From Allomuricauda sp. TY007 (GTDB taxonomy: Bacteria; Bacteroidota; Bacteroidia; Flavobacteriales; Flavobacteriaceae): 51,713 bases of DNA. The position numbers and the translations under genes are program-made. The notes beneath the pieces are model-generated. The model did no database searches. It saw nothing but the letters and a program-made list of their open reading frames with translations, and was not told the DNA's origin. Where the stretch lies: NCBI RefSeq assembly GCF_010468565.1, contig NZ_WUEG01000019.1, forward strand, positions 1-51,713, read 5' to 3'. Shown one piece after another: positions 49,457-51,713 of this stretch (the stretch's first letter is position 1; each line of letters begins with the position of its first letter).

Positions 49457-50476
49457 ATGTACATCGCCATCACACGCCAACAACTGGGGGACAATTTTAA
49501 GGGGAGTGCCCGGGATTTTGTCAACTATCTGGAAAAGGAGAACGAAGGGAGGGAACCGGAACTACAGGAAGGGTATTTCAATCAGGAAGAGAACAACATC
49601 GATGCGGAGCGGGTCATTGCCGAGATCGACGCCAATACGGCCAAGCTCAAGAAACGGGAGCCCAAGTTCTATTCCCTGGTGGTGAGCCCTTCCCAAAGGG
49701 AACTCCAGCATATCGGAAACGACCCCGAGAAACTGAGGCAATATACCCGGCAGGTTATGAATACCTATGCGGCCTCCTTTTATCGGGACCGTGAAGTGAC
49801 CGTCAAGGACATCCTCTATTTTGCCAAACTGGAACGGGAACGCACCTATTCCGAAAAGGATCGCGAGGTCAAGGAAAACCAGGCCCATGCCAGCAAGATA
49901 TTGGAACTGCAACACCGGGTCAGGGCCATTAAGGAAGGGCGGGAGCAAGGGGAAATTGCCAAGCTCCGGGAAAAGATAAATGTACTGGAAGGAGAGGCCC
50001 CACACCAATTGAACGGGAAGCGCATCGTACCCGGTATGGCCAAGGAAGGCTACCAGAGCCATATCCATATCATCGTGAGCCGAATGGATAGGACCAATAC
50101 CCATAGCCTTTCCCCGGGGTCCAAGTTCCGAACTTCCGAGACCACGCTCCATGGGCAGACCGTCAAACAGGGCTTTGATCGGGACAAGTTCTATCGGGCA
50201 GCGGAAAAGACCTTTGACCAACAATTCAATTACCGAAGGAACTTTGTGGAGACCTACCATGCCCGTAACCTCTTGGACAAGGATCCGAAACGCTTTTTTT
50301 CGGCCCTCTTGGGCTTGCCAACGAATGAACGTCAAGCGGCCAAGCAATTGTTGTTCAAGGCGGGCATCAAGGTGCCGACCATACCGGTCAACAAGGCGCA
50401 ATTGGCCTATAAGGCGATGATGCAGCTCAAAAAAGGAATCGGAAAGGCCTTGGAATCGGGGTCTATCGGAATTTAA
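49457..50476 (+). CDS. mobB: MobB-family relaxase (DUF5712)
   Basis: A 339-residue relaxase. The N-terminal half carries RDFVNYLEKENEGREPE and KFYSLVVSPSQRELQHIG, and a charged coiled-coil lies at about 130-185. The metal-binding His motif GYQSHIHIIVSRMDR is at about 197-211. The family is the MobB relaxase of Bacteroidota, which cuts and covalently holds the transferred strand at oriT. It overlaps neither neighbour and is followed 12 bases later by the coupling ATPase, the usual order. Confidence 0.85.
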   Translation: MYIAITRQQLGDNFKGSARDFVNYLEKENEGREPELQEGYFNQEENNIDAERVIAEIDANTAKLKKREPKFYSLVVSPSQRELQHIGNDPEKLRQYTRQVMNTYAASFYRDREVTVKDILYFAKLERERTYSEKDREVKENQAHASKILELQHRVRAIKEGREQGEIAKLREKINVLEGEAPHQLNGKRIVPGMAKEGYQSHIHIIVSRMDRTNTHSLSPGSKFRTSETTLHGQTVKQGFDRDKFYRAAEKTFDQQFNYRRNFVETYHARNLLDKDPKRFFSALLGLPTNERQAAKQLLFKAGIKVPTIPVNKAQLAYKAMMQLKKGIGKALESGSIGI

Positions 50477-50488
50477 AACAGTATTGCT

Positions 50489-51713
50489 ATGGAAAATATA
50501 GGTTGGATGGAATTTATGGTCGGTTTGCTCGTTGGGGGAGGGATCTCCTTTGTGGTCAATCGATACCTCAAGTATGGCTTTCTGTATTATCTCGGTATCC
50601 TGCTTATGGTGGCAATCGCCATTGGAGAGATATTTGGCTGGCACCTCCTTTTGAAACAGTCCTTGGGCCTATGGCTTCCCTTGTTTTTTGTACATACCGT
50701 CATCTATGGGCTGGTGGATTACCATAAGGATAAGGGGAAGCCGTCCAAGGTGTTCGAGGTCAAATTGAAGGTAAGAGGAAGGCCCTTGGTGCTGGGCAAC
50801 ATCCGTCGTGGCGTATCCGTGATGGCCTCAGCAGGGAGCGGGAAGACCGAAAGTGTCATCTATGGCTTCTTGGAGCATTTTAAAAGAGAGGGTTTCTCTG
50901 GGGTCCTCCACGATTACAAGGATTTTGAGATCACGGAAATGGCCTGTCCCCTTTGGAAAGATCAAAAGGTGCCCTTCCATATCGTGTCCTTTGGGCCGAT
51001 CTACCATCGGGTGAATCCCATCGCACCCCGTTACCTGCCCGATGAGGAGAGTGTCCATGAGGTGTCGCGGGTCTTGCTGGAAAACCTGATGGAACATCGG
51101 GACTCCGATGAGAACAGTACCTCCCGTTTTTTTAAGGATGCAGCTGAGGGTTTGATCAGTGGACTGATATGGCGGCTTAAGACCGAATACCCCGACTTCT
51201 GTACGCTGCCCCATGTGATGGCCCTGTACCAACAGTTGGGGACCAAAAGCTTGATCAAGTTTCTGAGGGAGAATCTTACCTCACGGGCCATGGCCGATGC
51301 CTTTATCAGTGGTGTAGGGTCGGAGCGGCAGACCGCTGGGGTGATGAGTACCTTGGCCAATGCCATCAAAAAGATCAGTACACGCAAGATTTTTATGGTA
51401 TTGTCCGCTGATGAGATTCCACTGGACATCAATAATGAAAAACATCCTTCGGTCATTGCTTTAGTGAACAATCCACAAAAAGATGCCTCCCTTTCTCCGG
51501 TGATCGCCACCATTATGCATACCATTTCCAAACAGATGTCAAGAAGAAACCGCAAACCTTCCTTTATGCTGTTGGAAGAGGCCTCTACCTTACGGTTGTT
51601 GAACATGCACCGGATTCCGGCCACACTTCGGAGCTATGATATTGTGAGCGTTTATGTGTTGCAGGATAAGGTGCAAAATGATATGATGTACGGGGAGAAG
51701 GCCAGCAAGGCTA
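50489..51713 (+). CDS. mobC: MobC-type conjugative coupling ATPase (VirD4/TraG-like), partial
   Basis: A frame from ATG at 50489 that runs off the window end, 408 codons visible. Two or three membrane helices lie in the first 75 residues (MVGLLVGGGISFVV, YYLGILLMVAIAIGEIFGWH, LWLPLFFVHTVIYGLV). Walker A ASAGSGKT is at about 113-120, and a Walker B-like PSFMLLEEAS at about 357-366. The protein links the MobB relaxosome to the TraG-N channel and pumps DNA through it. Its C-terminus is outside the window. Confidence 0.85.
   Translation, partial: MENIGWMEFMVGLLVGGGISFVVNRYLKYGFLYYLGILLMVAIAIGEIFGWHLLLKQSLGLWLPLFFVHTVIYGLVDYHKDKGKPSKVFEVKLKVRGRPLVLGNIRRGVSVMASAGSGKTESVIYGFLEHFKREGFSGVLHDYKDFEITEMACPLWKDQKVPFHIVSFGPIYHRVNPIAPRYLPDEESVHEVSRVLLENLMEHRDSDENSTSRFFKDAAEGLISGLIWRLKTEYPDFCTLPHVMALYQQLGTKSLIKFLRENLTSRAMADAFISGVGSERQTAGVMSTLANAIKKISTRKIFMVLSADEIPLDINNEKHPSVIALVNNPQKDASLSPVIATIMHTISKQMSRRNRKPSFMLLEEASTLRLLNMHRIPATLRSYDIVSVYVLQDKVQNDMMYGEKASKA

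Noticed and set aside
49562..50644. 360-codon open frame on the minus strand
   Set aside because: Antisense to mobB throughout. The composition (Leu, Gly, Pro-rich) is that of a shadow frame in GC-richer backbone DNA.
1..51713. CRISPR arrays, tRNA and rRNA genes
   Set aside because: Looked for regularly spaced direct repeats and recognisable RNA genes on both strands; none found.

Overview
The window looks like part of a conjugative or integrative element from a marine-type Bacteroidota, most likely a flavobacterium. The evidence is the Bacteroidetes-only transfer gene set (TraG, TraI, TraJ, TraK, TraM, TraN), an IntDOT-like tyrosine recombinase, a BfmA/BtgA plus MobB mobilisation pair with a coupling ATPase, DUF932 and RadC accessory genes, and several TAnnTTTG-type promoter boxes. 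No rRNA, tRNA or CRISPR array was seen.

Layout. (1) 1-143: terminus of an IS21-family insertion sequence that has removed the 5' part of traG. (2) 56-5670: truncated traG, then traI-traJ-traK-traM-traN, the core of a Bacteroidetes type IV secretion apparatus. (3) 5706-10181: an accessory stretch with an orphan HTH/DUF6922 antitoxin-like gene, a decayed second IS21 end, a complete three-gene HipBST-type toxin-antitoxin operon behind three evenly spaced operators, a CorA transporter and a broken AAA_4-type gene. (4) 10495-12611: integrase and a conserved hypothetical gene with a structured leader. (5) 12816-39235: about 26 kb of copper, silver and divalent-metal resistance genes, all on the + strand: two CusA-type RND pumps with TolC and CusB partners, a multicopper oxidase fused to a CopB-like barrel, a Cu+ P-type ATPase, a Zn/Cd/Pb P-type ATPase, three CDF transporters, a Fur-family regulator and many small periplasmic metal proteins. 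(6) 39341-39823: scar of a MerR-controlled divergent gene pair. (7) 40097-44751: a minus-strand mercury/soft-metal region with an ArsR-merTP-GDCCVxC unit and a second unit under a CsoR-like repressor. (8) 45080-51713: element backbone again: DUF932, SSB, RadC, small ORFs, an oriT-like region, BfmA, MobB and a coupling ATPase cut by the window end.

How it fits together. MobB/BfmA and the coupling protein would process and deliver DNA to the TraG-N channel. The integrase and hipBST module would help the element persist. The cargo lies between two backbone genes that share the same structured leader (12013 and 45080), so the metal genes appear to have been inserted between them. The cargo also carries a palindrome, CGCTTTCGCGAAAGCG, that I did not find in the backbone, which suggests a different donor genome.

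The least familiar system is the CsoR-like regulon at 40097-43504. It has a repressor lacking the usual Cys-His-Cys sensor residues, two near-identical promoter/operator copies, a Cys-rich thioredoxin-like protein, an outer-membrane barrel, a periplasmic HMA protein, a MerT-like transporter and a beta-propeller lipoprotein, with no mercuric reductase anywhere in the window.
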